Source: PALSA-243 sp963743705 (GTDB lineage: Bacteria; Acidobacteriota; Terriglobia; Bryobacterales; Bryobacteraceae). Taken from it: 64,000 nucleotides of DNA. Made by a program: the position numbers and the translations under genes. The notes under the pieces were generated by a model. It saw only the letters and a program-made list of their open reading frames with translations. It did no database searches and had not been told where the DNA came from. How positions within the stretch are numbered: the first letter of the stretch is position 1; each line of letters begins with the position of its first letter. This document shows, piece after piece, positions 57,677 through 64,000 of this stretch. The stretch spans positions 496,001 to 560,000 of the forward strand of contig CAVUQS010000019.1 in the NCBI GenBank assembly GCA_963743705.1, read 5' to 3'.

Positions 57677-57855
57677 TGAACCCCAAGGCCCTGCTGAAGC
57701 TGTTGACGAAGCGCTGCAACCGTTGCTCGCACCAATGGCTTCCGCGCAAGATCGGCAAGCGGCCAGCACAGTGCCCCGCGTGCCGTTCGCCCTATTGGGA
57801 TCAACCGCGCAAATACAAAATCAAAAGCGACGCGCGCGCCGCCAAACGACGCTAA
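57676..57855 (+). CDS. Element gene 6: small zinc-ribbon protein
   Basis: A 59-residue protein reading MNPKALLKLLTKRCNRCSHQ, then PRKIGKRPAQCPACRSPYWD, with CXXC pairs 16 residues apart and a basic tail. This is the CPxCxSPYW zinc ribbon seen in small DNA- or rRNA-associated proteins of archaea, phages and plasmids. An overlapping frame at 57651-57875 in another phase is its shadow. It starts right after a promoter-like repeat and has no RBS, so it is probably translated leaderless. Confidence 0.8.
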   Translation: MNPKALLKLLTKRCNRCSHQWLPRKIGKRPAQCPACRSPYWDQPRKYKIKSDARAAKRR

Positions 57856-57871
57856 CGCGCCAGGCGGCGCG

Positions 57872-58057
57872 ATGAAGGCCAAGGACGGCGGCGGCTACGA
57901 GCTGACTGAGCGCGACCTTGACGCCATCGTCGGCATCGCGCTGCGCCGCGCCCAACTCATGAAGTCGCTGCGCGACGCGCTGCAGGCCGGCGACGACAAC
58001 CTGTCCCTCAAGCTTGCGCGCCAGGCCTGCGGCTTGGAACCCTACGCCCCGAACTAG
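57872..58057 (+). CDS. Element gene 7: small hypothetical protein
   Basis: 61 residues, acidic, helical (TERDLDAIVGIALRRAQLMK, SLRDALQAGDDNLSLKLARQ) behind an AGGCGG RBS-like sequence. No domain recognised. It sits between the zinc ribbon and the recombinase promoter copy. Confidence 0.65.
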   Translation: MKAKDGGGYELTERDLDAIVGIALRRAQLMKSLRDALQAGDDNLSLKLARQACGLEPYAPN

Positions 58058-58063
58058 ATGCAA

Positions 58064-58092
58064 TATATGAGCATGTTAAAATAAGTATGTTA
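58064..58092 (+). promoter_or_regulatory. Repeated leaderless promoter-like motif, copy 2
   Basis: The same 12-mer TATATGAGCATG (58064-58075), then TAAAAT (58077-58082) and the recombinase ATG at 58092, nine bases after the -10. No RBS is present before this ATG. The identity and identical spacing to copy 1 make a shared promoter or operator likely. Confidence 0.7.
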
Positions 58093-58854
58093 TGGAACAA
58101 ACAACAAACGGCAGTAATAACGTAATTGGACTCATACGGGTTTCGAGCGCCGAGCAGGCATCGGAAGGGCGCGCAGGCATCGAAAGACAGTACGCGGCGA
58201 TCCGGGCGGGCGCGGCCATTCACGGATACCACATCGTGAGCTATATCGAGGCTATCGACGTTTCCGGTGCGCCACGTCATGCACGATCCCCAATTCAAGA
58301 AGCTCTTCACCGATCTCCGGCGGTCGGACATTCAAGGCGTCGCCGTAGCCGAGCAATCACGCCTCTTCCGCCCCGGCGAGTTCGAAGACTTCTCCATCCT
58401 GGGACACTTCAAGCGCAACAACAAATTCATCTTCACGCCGAATGAGAAGATCGACACCCGCGCGTCGGGCGGCCGCATGTCGGCGATTCTCAACGGACTC
58501 ATGAGCGGCGAGGAGCTAATTAAGATCCGCGAGCGTTGCGACGGCGGCAAGGCGATCATGCGCGCGCGCGGCGGCAATCCCAACGGCAAGCAGCTTCTGC
58601 CGCGAGGCGTGCGGTACGTCAAGACGCGCGACGCCGACGGTAAGCTGATCAAGGTCATCAATTCCAAGGGCTACAGCGTCACCGGACGGTGGGAGCACGT
58701 TCCGCTCGAAGTCGAGCGGATCAAGAAGGCGTACGCGCTGCTGCTCGAGAATATGTCGTTTGAGCAAATCGCCGTGGAAATCGGCGGCAAGTGGACCGGC
58801 AAGGGCATCCGCGACGCGCTCACGAACCCCATTTGGATCGGCATCCGCGAATAG
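58092..58854 (+). pseudogene. Large serine recombinase, frameshifted and C-terminally short
   Basis: Two overlapping frames together give an N-terminal resolvase domain with catalytic Ser in IGLIRVSSAEQASEG, then after one extra base near 58268-58275 the second frame: DPQFKKLFTDLRRSDIQGVA, AEQSRLFRPGEFED, LMSGEELIKIRERCDGGKAI. The recombinase domain (PF07508-like) follows with GRWEHVPLEVERIKKAYALL and TGKGIRDALTNPIWIGIRE, ending at TAG 58852-58854. Large serine integrases normally carry another zinc-ribbon/coiled-coil region after NPxYxG, absent here. Joined length is about 253 residues. It would catalyse conservative integration/excision, but this copy is probably inactive. Confidence 0.85.
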
Positions 58855-58870
58855 CCGCGTTGGCGCCAAT
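58844..58870 (+). repeat. Right attachment junction (attR) of the mobile element
   Basis: The recombinase reading ends at TAG (58852-58854), and from 58856 rightward the complementary strand reads GIGAN-A backwards into the ADOP N-terminus. The shared in-register dinucleotide with attL is GC at 58854-58855. A palindromic GC core would be odd for a directional serine integrase, so the exact point may differ by a few bases. Confidence 0.6.
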
Positions 58871-58963
58871 GCCGGCGGCAAGCGCCAGGACCGCGGTCAA
58901 CGTGAAAGCCGGCGTCTTGCGCAGTGTGCGAAAGGCGATGCGTAGGTCGTGAGCTAATGCCAT
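58856..58963 (-). pseudogene. ADOP-family permease, N-terminal fragment (first 36 codons)
   Basis: On the minus strand from ATG 58963 the sequence reads MALAHDLRIAFRTLRKTPAF and continues to LAAGIGAN at codon 35. This is the standard ADOP N-terminus: cytoplasmic amphipathic lead, first membrane helix and the GIGAN motif. It stops at the element, and the remainder of the gene resumes at 55831. It is the 5' half of the same interrupted gene. Confidence 0.92.
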
Positions 58964-59060
58964 TTGCGTCTTCGATGCAATGCGATTGCCAAGGCGCAGC
59001 CGCTGATTTAAGGCAGTTAGATTGCGCGGGCTGTTCGATTGCGGGACGGGGCGGACGGCG

Positions 59061-60158
59061 TCAAAGCGCCAGCGCGTAGCTGGTGCTGCGTCCGCCCTCC
59101 GGATTACGCGTCAGCACGCCATACTCCACCAAGGCCAGAATGTCCCTGAGCGCCGTATCCGGCGAGCACTTGGCCAGCTTGGCGTATTTCGACGTCGTGA
59201 GCTTGCCCTCGAAGCCGTCCACCAGCCGGTTGATCACCTCGCGCTGGCGTTCGTTGAGGGTCACGTTTCGGATTCGCTCCCAAAAGCGCGCCTTGGCCAG
59301 CACGGTGGCGAGGGTGGTTTGTGCGTTGTCAATCGCACGGCCCAGACAGCCGAGAAACCATTCCATCCAGGGTGTGATATCCATCGGTCCCCTCTGAGTC
59401 CGCTCCAGGATGGCATAGTAGGCCGCACGCTCCTGACGGATTTGCGCCGACATGCTGTAGAAGCGCTGCGAACTGTTTTCCGATCGGGCCAGCGCCAAAT
59501 CGGCAATAGAGCGCGCGATGCGGCCGTTGCCGTCGTTGAACGGGTGGATGGTGACGAACCAAAGATGGGCGAGCGCCGCTTTCAACACCGGGTCGATGGC
59601 AGATTCCGTGTCGAACCAGTTCAGGAAAGTGGCCATCTCAGACGCCAGACGTTTCGCGGAAGGCGCGACATAGTGCACGCGCTCTTTGCCGATTGCCCCC
59701 GAGACAACCTCCATCGGTCCGGTGCGGTCGTCGCGCCATGCAGCGACTGTAATCTGTCTCAGGCCGCTGCGTCCAAGCGGAAATAGGGAAGCATGCCACG
59801 AAAATAGCCGCTCGGCGGTGAGGGGCTGATCGTAGCGGCGCGTGGCGTCGAGCATCATTTCCACCACGCCCTCGACGTTGCGGTCCGTGGGCTTCAGCGC
59901 TCCGATATCTACGCCCAGACGGCGGGCGATGGATGAGCGAACCTGCTCCGCATCCAGCATTTCGCCCTCGATCTCGCTGCTTTTCAGCACATCGGACGTT
60001 AGCGTATCGAGAACGGCGTCCTGGCGCAGGCGGAATCCGAGGCCTTCCATGTGCCCGATGAGCCGGCCTTGCCGATGGCGCACGGCGGCTAACTGCGCGG
60101 CAAGACGTTTCTGGCTCCAGGAGAATTTGGGCCAAGTTGGAAGCTCGTGGATGAACAT
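59061..60158 (-). CDS. fic: Fic-domain protein (class II-type, with N-terminal inhibitory motif)
   Basis: 365 residues. The catalytic Fic motif HPFNDGNGRIAR is intact (about residues 204-215), so AMP transfer or a related modification is expected. SSEIEG at 60-65 fits the [ST]xxxE[GN] inhibitory helix; placed before the Fido domain it makes this class II, self-inhibited. The N-terminal Fic_N-like region (MFIHELPTWPKFSW) and a C-terminal winged-helix (KLTTSKYAKLAKCSPDTALR) suit the Fic proteins that carry their own DNA-binding domain. No antitoxin gene adjoins. A palindrome separates -10 and start. Confidence 0.94.
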   Translation of the reverse strand: MFIHELPTWPKFSWSQKRLAAQLAAVRHRQGRLIGHMEGLGFRLRQDAVLDTLTSDVLKSSEIEGEMLDAEQVRSSIARRLGVDIGALKPTDRNVEGVVEMMLDATRRYDQPLTAERLFSWHASLFPLGRSGLRQITVAAWRDDRTGPMEVVSGAIGKERVHYVAPSAKRLASEMATFLNWFDTESAIDPVLKAALAHLWFVTIHPFNDGNGRIARSIADLALARSENSSQRFYSMSAQIRQERAAYYAILERTQRGPMDITPWMEWFLGCLGRAIDNAQTTLATVLAKARFWERIRNVTLNERQREVINRLVDGFEGKLTTSKYAKLAKCSPDTALRDILALVEYGVLTRNPEGGRSTSYALAL

Positions 60159-60253
60159 TCTCCGCAGATCCTGCGGAGATTATAACGCTATTCACCGCTC
60201 GAAAAGCGCTATTCGCCGCAGATTTTGCGGAGATTAGTCGCCCTATTCACCGC
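60159..60253 (-). promoter_or_regulatory. fic promoter with operator and tandem repeat array
   Basis: A TATAAT (60184-60179 on the minus strand) lies 21 bases before the fic ATG. Between it and the start is a perfect palindrome, arms TCTCCGCAG/CTGCGGAGA at 60159-60179. A near-copy of the 37-base unit at 60162-60198 recurs at 60216-60253, with period 54 and one indel; each unit has a CCGCAGAT-NN-TGCGGAGATTA dyad and CTATTCACCGC. This suggests autoregulation, perhaps by the C-terminal winged helix of Fic. Confidence 0.72.
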
Positions 60254-60256
60254 AAA

Positions 60257-62125
60257 CTACCAGGTTTTCTCCCAAACGCGCACGATGGGGTAGCGGCCGT
60301 TTTCCTGCGGTTCGTACTTCGATTTTTCGAACCACCAGGCCATGCGGGCGCGCGGATCGGCGGCGAATTTGGGGTCGGCGGCGACCTGAGCTTCGAATTG
60401 TTTACGCAGCTCGGGCTGATCCGCCATCATTTTGCGCGCGATGGGCTCGGAAAGATATTCGCCCAGGTCCAATCCGCCGCGGCCGCCACGGCCGCCGCCC
60501 GCGCCTTCGGAGAAAAAGACGGAATCCATCATTCCCCAGGCGGCCAGCGAATCGGGCGCTTGCGGTTCGAGCAGCGCAAGAATCAAGCGCGAGCGCCGCT
60601 GCTTCATCGGGACCCAATAGGCGCCGGCCGGAATGGCGATTTTCTCTTTTACCGGTTTGGGATCGAGCGTCAGCATCACGTGCCCTTCGCTTCCCTGCCC
60701 CGGACGCACGCCGGCGAAGCGGTAAGTTTCGAACACCTGCTCGACCGGCTTGGCGGTGCGTTCCATTTCGACGCCGTGGATCGCCAGGATATCCGCCACC
60801 GAACTGAAGGACGGTGGAATCAGGTAGCCGAGCGGCATGGTGGCTTCGACGGTAGTATCGATCTGATCGTGAATCACGGTCTGGATATCGTCCAGCTCGC
60901 CGGTGTATCGCGTCACCATCGTGCCTGTGACTTCGCTCTTGAAAGGCGCGTTTTTCAACGCGTGATAAACCAGCGGATGGCTCTTCTCGCTGCTCACCTT
61001 GCCCGCAAGATAGACGGGCTGCGCGTTGCGGTCGCCGGCGCGCGCGGCCATTTCCTTATCGGCCTCGCGCACGGCGCGGCGCAAGCCTTCGGGATCGGCG
61101 CAGATGATGTCGAAGGTGTGGCGCATGATGTCGTAATGCGCCCAGGCGCGCGTTTTGGCGGTCTTCAGGCTGTGGCTTTCCACCAGCAGCGAAGGCCGGT
61201 TCTGCACGGCCGCGTAGATGTGCGAATAGCGCGGCGAAAAAACTTCCATGAAGAATTCGCGCTTGCCGTTGACGTTGCGCAGGGCGCCGTAGGGCGCCAC
61301 CATGTGGCCATCCTCCGCCATGCGCTTGTCGAGCTCGGGGACGTATTTGTCGCGCACCCAGGCGCCGGCGGGCTCGGCGATATCCTGATTGCGCGCCATG
61401 TCCCAGGTGACGTCGTACTGCATGTCGGAGCCGTCGGTGACGTGGTTATCGATCAGGAAATCGGGCATCCAGGCGTTGAAAATCTTGAGCCAGGCGCGCA
61501 TTTCCGGCGTGTCGGCCTTCATGTAGTCGCGGTTCAGGTTGAGGCGCTGCGCAGTGGCGCGCGTGCCGGTGGCTTTGGGGCCGTTTTGGCTGGGGCGGTG
61601 ATACAGGCTTACGTTCTCATGGCCATCGACATTGAAGACCGGAATGATGACGAAGATGGCGTGATCGAGCCAGGAAGCGTAGCGCTTGCTCACGGTCATA
61701 TCGCGCACCAGCATCAGGACGGGGTCTTTGCCTTCGATCTCGCCGGCGTGAATGCCGCTCTGGATCATGACGATGGCTTTGCCGGTTTTGGCGGCAGCCT
61801 CGGGCGTGAAGGCGCGGTCCTTGGAGACAATCAGCGCGATCATGGTACGGCCTTCGGGGGTCGTACCGGCGTCGATCACCTTGACGAAGCGCGAGGCGCG
61901 TTCCAGGCGGCGCGAAATATCGACCGCCTCGGCGTAGGGAGCGGTTGCGTTGAAATCTGTCTTCTCGCCGGTGGTGATGAGATCGGGCGGCGAGGCTTTG
62001 GTGCTGGCCGCCAGCGAGGCCGCGGCTTTGGCGGCGGCTGGTTCGAAGGCGGAATGGGGGGCGACCGGATCCTGGGCGAAAGCCAAGGCGGAAACCGAGA
62101 GGAATAACACGGAGCGAAGCATCAT
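60257..62125 (-). CDS. Secreted M14-family zinc carboxypeptidase
   Basis: 622 residues with signal peptide MMLRSVLFLSVSALAFAQ. The metal motif HxxE is in GIHAGEIEGKDP, the downstream His is in FLIDNHVTDGSD, and NLNRDYMKADTPEMRAW gives the substrate-binding Arg region. A long C-terminal part includes the rest of the M14 domain and a beta domain. This layout matches exported M14 peptidases of Acidobacteriota and Bacteroidota. Divergent from the DsbA-like gene, 43 bases apart. Confidence 0.9.
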   Translation of the reverse strand: MMLRSVLFLSVSALAFAQDPVAPHSAFEPAAAKAAASLAASTKASPPDLITTGEKTDFNATAPYAEAVDISRRLERASRFVKVIDAGTTPEGRTMIALIVSKDRAFTPEAAAKTGKAIVMIQSGIHAGEIEGKDPVLMLVRDMTVSKRYASWLDHAIFVIIPVFNVDGHENVSLYHRPSQNGPKATGTRATAQRLNLNRDYMKADTPEMRAWLKIFNAWMPDFLIDNHVTDGSDMQYDVTWDMARNQDIAEPAGAWVRDKYVPELDKRMAEDGHMVAPYGALRNVNGKREFFMEVFSPRYSHIYAAVQNRPSLLVESHSLKTAKTRAWAHYDIMRHTFDIICADPEGLRRAVREADKEMAARAGDRNAQPVYLAGKVSSEKSHPLVYHALKNAPFKSEVTGTMVTRYTGELDDIQTVIHDQIDTTVEATMPLGYLIPPSFSSVADILAIHGVEMERTAKPVEQVFETYRFAGVRPGQGSEGHVMLTLDPKPVKEKIAIPAGAYWVPMKQRRSRLILALLEPQAPDSLAAWGMMDSVFFSEGAGGGRGGRGGLDLGEYLSEPIARKMMADQPELRKQFEAQVAADPKFAADPRARMAWWFEKSKYEPQENGRYPIVRVWEKTW

Positions 62126-62168
62126 AAGAACGAATCGATGATACTACTGGCGAAGTACAATAAGAAAG

Positions 62169-63128
62169 ATGTACAAGACACTCCTTGCATGTCTTGCCGC
62201 GTTGCTATTCGCCGCGGCCGGTCCCGCGCAGAGCCCGCCCAAGAAATCGGCGCTCGATAAAGCGGTGCTCGAAGCCTACGTGCGCCATTTGTACGTGATG
62301 GATTCGCGTATCGCGGTGCAGATCTCAGACCCCAAGCCCTCGGACGCGCCAGGCTTCGTCGAAGAGACGGTGCACGCGTCAATCGGGCCGCAATCGCAGG
62401 ACATGAAGTTCCTGATCTCCAAGGATGGGACGAAGATTCTGCAGGCGACGGTGTTCGACGTCAACAGCAACCCGTTCCAGCTGGAATTGGGCAAGATCAA
62501 AACGCAAGGAGCGCCGGCCATGGGAACGCCGGGAGCGCCGGTAGTGCTGGTGGAATTCAGCGACTTCGAGTGCCCCTACTGCAAGGCGGAGGCGCAGGAG
62601 CTGCGCAAGAACCTATTGACCGCCTACCCCACGCAGGTTCGTCTTTACTTCAAGACGTATCCGCTGGAATCGCTCCATCCCTGGGCCAAGGCGGGGGCGA
62701 TTGGGAGCAAGTGCGTGGCGAAGCAGGTTCCGGACGATTTCTGGACCTACCACGATTGGATCTTTGAGCATCAGGCCGACATCACGGCTGAAAACCTGAA
62801 GGAGAAGGTTCTGGCGTGGGCGAAGGACGTGAAGGGGCTGGATTCGATCCAACTTGGCCAGTGCATGGACACCTCGGCGACCAAGGCGGAAGTGGATAAG
62901 GACCAGGCGGAGGGCCAGGCGCTCGAAATCAACGGGACGCCCACGCTTTTCGTCAACGGCCGCCGGATCGGCCAGAGCATCGAATGGTCCAATTTGAAAA
63001 GCATTATCGATTACGAGATCGAGTACCAGAAGACGGCGCATAACGCCGGCGACGACTGCGGCTGCGACCTCCAATTGAAGCTGCCGGTGATGCAACAGAC
63101 CTCCCCGGTTGGAATCAAGAAAGAATAG
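62169..63128 (+). CDS. Secreted DsbA-like thioredoxin-fold protein
   Basis: 319 residues with signal peptide MYKTLLACLAALLFAAAGPA. A 100-residue leading domain precedes a DSBA/Thioredoxin_4 domain: the active site is C135-P-Y-C138 in FSDFECPYCKAEA, with LKTYPLESLHPWA-type features and the cis-Pro loop NGTPTLFVNG. It would oxidise or isomerise disulfides in the periplasm. A C-terminal CGC (DDCGCDLQL) adds extra cysteines of unknown role. Confidence 0.92.
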   Translation: MYKTLLACLAALLFAAAGPAQSPPKKSALDKAVLEAYVRHLYVMDSRIAVQISDPKPSDAPGFVEETVHASIGPQSQDMKFLISKDGTKILQATVFDVNSNPFQLELGKIKTQGAPAMGTPGAPVVLVEFSDFECPYCKAEAQELRKNLLTAYPTQVRLYFKTYPLESLHPWAKAGAIGSKCVAKQVPDDFWTYHDWIFEHQADITAENLKEKVLAWAKDVKGLDSIQLGQCMDTSATKAEVDKDQAEGQALEINGTPTLFVNGRRIGQSIEWSNLKSIIDYEIEYQKTAHNAGDDCGCDLQLKLPVMQQTSPVGIKKE

Positions 63129-63160
63129 CCGTTCGATAGGGATGTGCGGAGACGCACGCC

Positions 63161-63213
63161 CCGATTTTTCCGAGCAGGGTTACGCGGCCCGGTCCGCCGC
63201 ACCGAAAAATCGG
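63161..63213. other. Large inverted repeat downstream of the DsbA-like gene
   Basis: CCGATTTTTC (63161-63170) and GAAAAATCGG (63204-63213) are perfect inverted copies 33 bases apart. An inner GCGG/CCGC stem lies between them. Could be a terminator or a protein-binding site before the sigma-factor leader. Confidence 0.5.
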
Positions 63214-63285
63214 CCAATTACGCCCTCAAAAATTCACAAAAATCGTGCGTTTCCAAGCAGTTCGGGCGATAATGGAAGGATACGC

Positions 63286-63480
63286 ATGGAGTTTCAGGAG
63301 ACCGTCCGCCGGTCCACCGTCTGGCTAGTTCGAGCCATCCCAGAACTGATCGCCGATGGGGCGACGTTAGTACGTTTTGGCTTTTCCTCTCAAAGAGTTG
63401 TAACCTCCCCACGGGCGGCTGCGCCATTACTTTCGGAGCGATCAAATCCGGATGCTGCGACCGCGAACGGTGCAGCCTAG
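63286..63480 (+). CDS. Possible small leader protein before the sigma factor
   Basis: A 64-residue frame from an ATG with AAGGA, ending one base before the ATG of the sigma gene: MEFQETVRRSTVWLVRAIPE, then a basic, Ala-rich tail. No domain. The adjacency suggests coupling, but the reading frame may be chance. If it is not coding, 63129-63480 is a 350-base leader. Confidence 0.35.
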   Translation: MEFQETVRRSTVWLVRAIPELIADGATLVRFGFSSQRVVTSPRAAAPLLSERSNPDAATANGAA

Positions 63481-64000
63481 ATGCTGGTCGATTTCGAGGT
63501 TATTAAGCGCGCTCAGTCTGGCGACAGCGGGGCGTTTAACGAAATCGTTCTGGCGTACCGGAAGCGAATCCTCGGGCATATCAGTCATTTGATTGCCCGG
63601 ACGGAAGATGTCGAGGACGTCGCGCAGGAAGTTTTTGTGCGGATGTATTATTCTCTCGACCAGCTCCGGTCAGTGGATGTTTTTGAGCCGTGGCTCTACA
63701 CGCTGACCAAGAATGCCGCATACGACTATCTGCGAAAGCAGAAGCGGCGGCAGGAATTCCGCATGTCCGACCTGACGGAACAGCAGGTTACGATGGCTGA
63801 CGCCGTCGCGGGCGGGAAGGCGGAACAGGAAGATACGTATCATAAGAAGATCCGGGAATCGGTGGATGCCCTCCTGGGAGCGGTTTCGGAGTCAGACCGG
63901 ATTCTGCTTATGATGAAAGAAGTAGAAGGGCTTTCGTTAAAAGAACTTGAAAAGATCTACAAAGTCAACGAAAATGCTCTTAAGGTTCGGCTTTTCCGGG
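63481..64000 (+). CDS. ECF-type RNA polymerase sigma factor (3' end outside window)
   Basis: 173 codons visible from ATG 63481. Region 2 is clear: FNEIVLAYRKRILGHISHLI, the DVEDVAQEVFVRMYYSLDQL box and WLYTLTKNAAYDYLRKQKRR (DNA melting and -10 recognition). Region 4 starts with LLMMKEVEGLSLKELEKIYK, the -35-binding helix-turn-helix, and runs off the window. An anti-sigma factor is expected downstream but cannot be seen. Confidence 0.93.
   Translation, partial: MLVDFEVIKRAQSGDSGAFNEIVLAYRKRILGHISHLIARTEDVEDVAQEVFVRMYYSLDQLRSVDVFEPWLYTLTKNAAYDYLRKQKRRQEFRMSDLTEQQVTMADAVAGGKAEQEDTYHKKIRESVDALLGAVSESDRILLMMKEVEGLSLKELEKIYKVNENALKVRLFR

Larger units (their letters stand above)
55832..58855 (+). 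mobile_element. Serine-recombinase element of about 3.02 kb inserted in an ADOP gene
   Basis: The insertion lies between codons for GIGAN-A and A-LFSMVDALL of one ADOP permease; removal joins the halves in frame and with the residue spacing of the two other ADOP genes here (GIGANTAIFS). The element holds, from left to right, a 215-base hairpin-rich end, seven small plus-strand genes mostly overlapping as ATGA, and a serine recombinase ending at the right junction. No terminal inverted repeats or target duplication are visible, as expected of a large serine recombinase and unlike a DDE transposon. There are no structural phage genes. Limits are accurate to a few bases. Confidence 0.85.

Noticed and set aside
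55832..58855. DDE-transposon or IS element
   Set aside because: No transposase, terminal inverted repeats or target-site duplication; a serine recombinase sits at the end instead.
58092..58900. Idea that the recombinase reads through attP into a longer C-terminus in the circular form
   Set aside because: Attractive because open frames continue past the junction, but the only in-register shared dinucleotide (GC) keeps the TAG in the circle. It is not supported unless the crossover lies elsewhere.
58856..58963. ADOP N-terminal fragment as the remnant of a separate ADOP gene
   Set aside because: It stops at precisely the codon where the left half begins, with correct spacing and strand, so one interrupted gene is simpler.

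Overview
The window is high-GC bacterial DNA that reads as Acidobacteriota, most likely the Solibacter/Bryobacter branch. The signs are several orphan MacB/FtsX-type permeases of the ADOP family, one paired with a PadR regulator, an M56 peptidase fused to the TIGR03435 domain first described from Solibacter, many carboxypeptidase-regulatory-like proteins, a GH3/PL4 polysaccharide-degrading repertoire, and cytochrome c biogenesis by a variant System I. The assignment is by gene content, with no rRNA in the window.

Layout. 1-2515: divergent membrane glycosyltransferase-like genes. 2546-9208: a nine-gene ccm operon (E, F, H, a CcmI-like zinc-ribbon protein, a membrane carrier-like protein, A, B, C, D) for haem delivery and cytochrome c maturation. 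9214-14856: frameshifted mutM, an EVE protein, a GT-like protein, a GH3 glycosidase and a degenerate tRNA-Asn-like element. 14857-21817: a frameshifted ferredoxin-reductase-like flavoprotein, a sensor kinase with divergent response regulator, a stand-alone receiver and another GT-like protein. 22074-25055: an AHSA1-type protein and a BlaI/BlaR1-like pair with visible operators. 25073-31622: an oxlT, small subunit, selenocysteine formate dehydrogenase, Fe-S subunit, NrfD operon. 32057-42382: a methyltransferase, secreted proteins, an amidase, a lactonase, an APC-USP transporter and a fused 2-oxoacid dehydrogenase E1. 42388-53429: ADOP permeases, a PL4 lyase, PadR, an S9 peptidase and a DinB protein. 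53513-58963: a third ADOP gene split by a mobile element of about 3.02 kb. 59061-64000: a Fic protein with a tandem operator-like array, an M14 carboxypeptidase, a DsbA-like protein and a partial ECF sigma factor.

The most interesting object is the mobile element at about 55832-58855. It sits inside the codons for the conserved GIGAN-x-A-x-FS motif of an ADOP permease, and the two host halves rejoin in register. It carries hairpins at its left end, a chain of small overlapping genes (zinc ribbons, a phage-type nucleoside deoxyribosyltransferase-like protein), two copies of a promoter-like motif placed exactly 28 nt before a start codon, and a large-serine-recombinase gene reaching the right junction. 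The recombinase is frameshifted and lacks the usual C-terminal region, so this copy is probably inactive. Because ADOP genes are highly multicopy in these bacteria, a conserved family motif would be an unusual integration target.

Other notable points are a selenoprotein FdnG with an obvious bacterial SECIS hairpin, a CXXXY-type CcmE beside a Cys-rich CcmH, and five single-base frameshifts in four otherwise well preserved genes. Those frameshifts may be real decay or consensus errors in the assembly.
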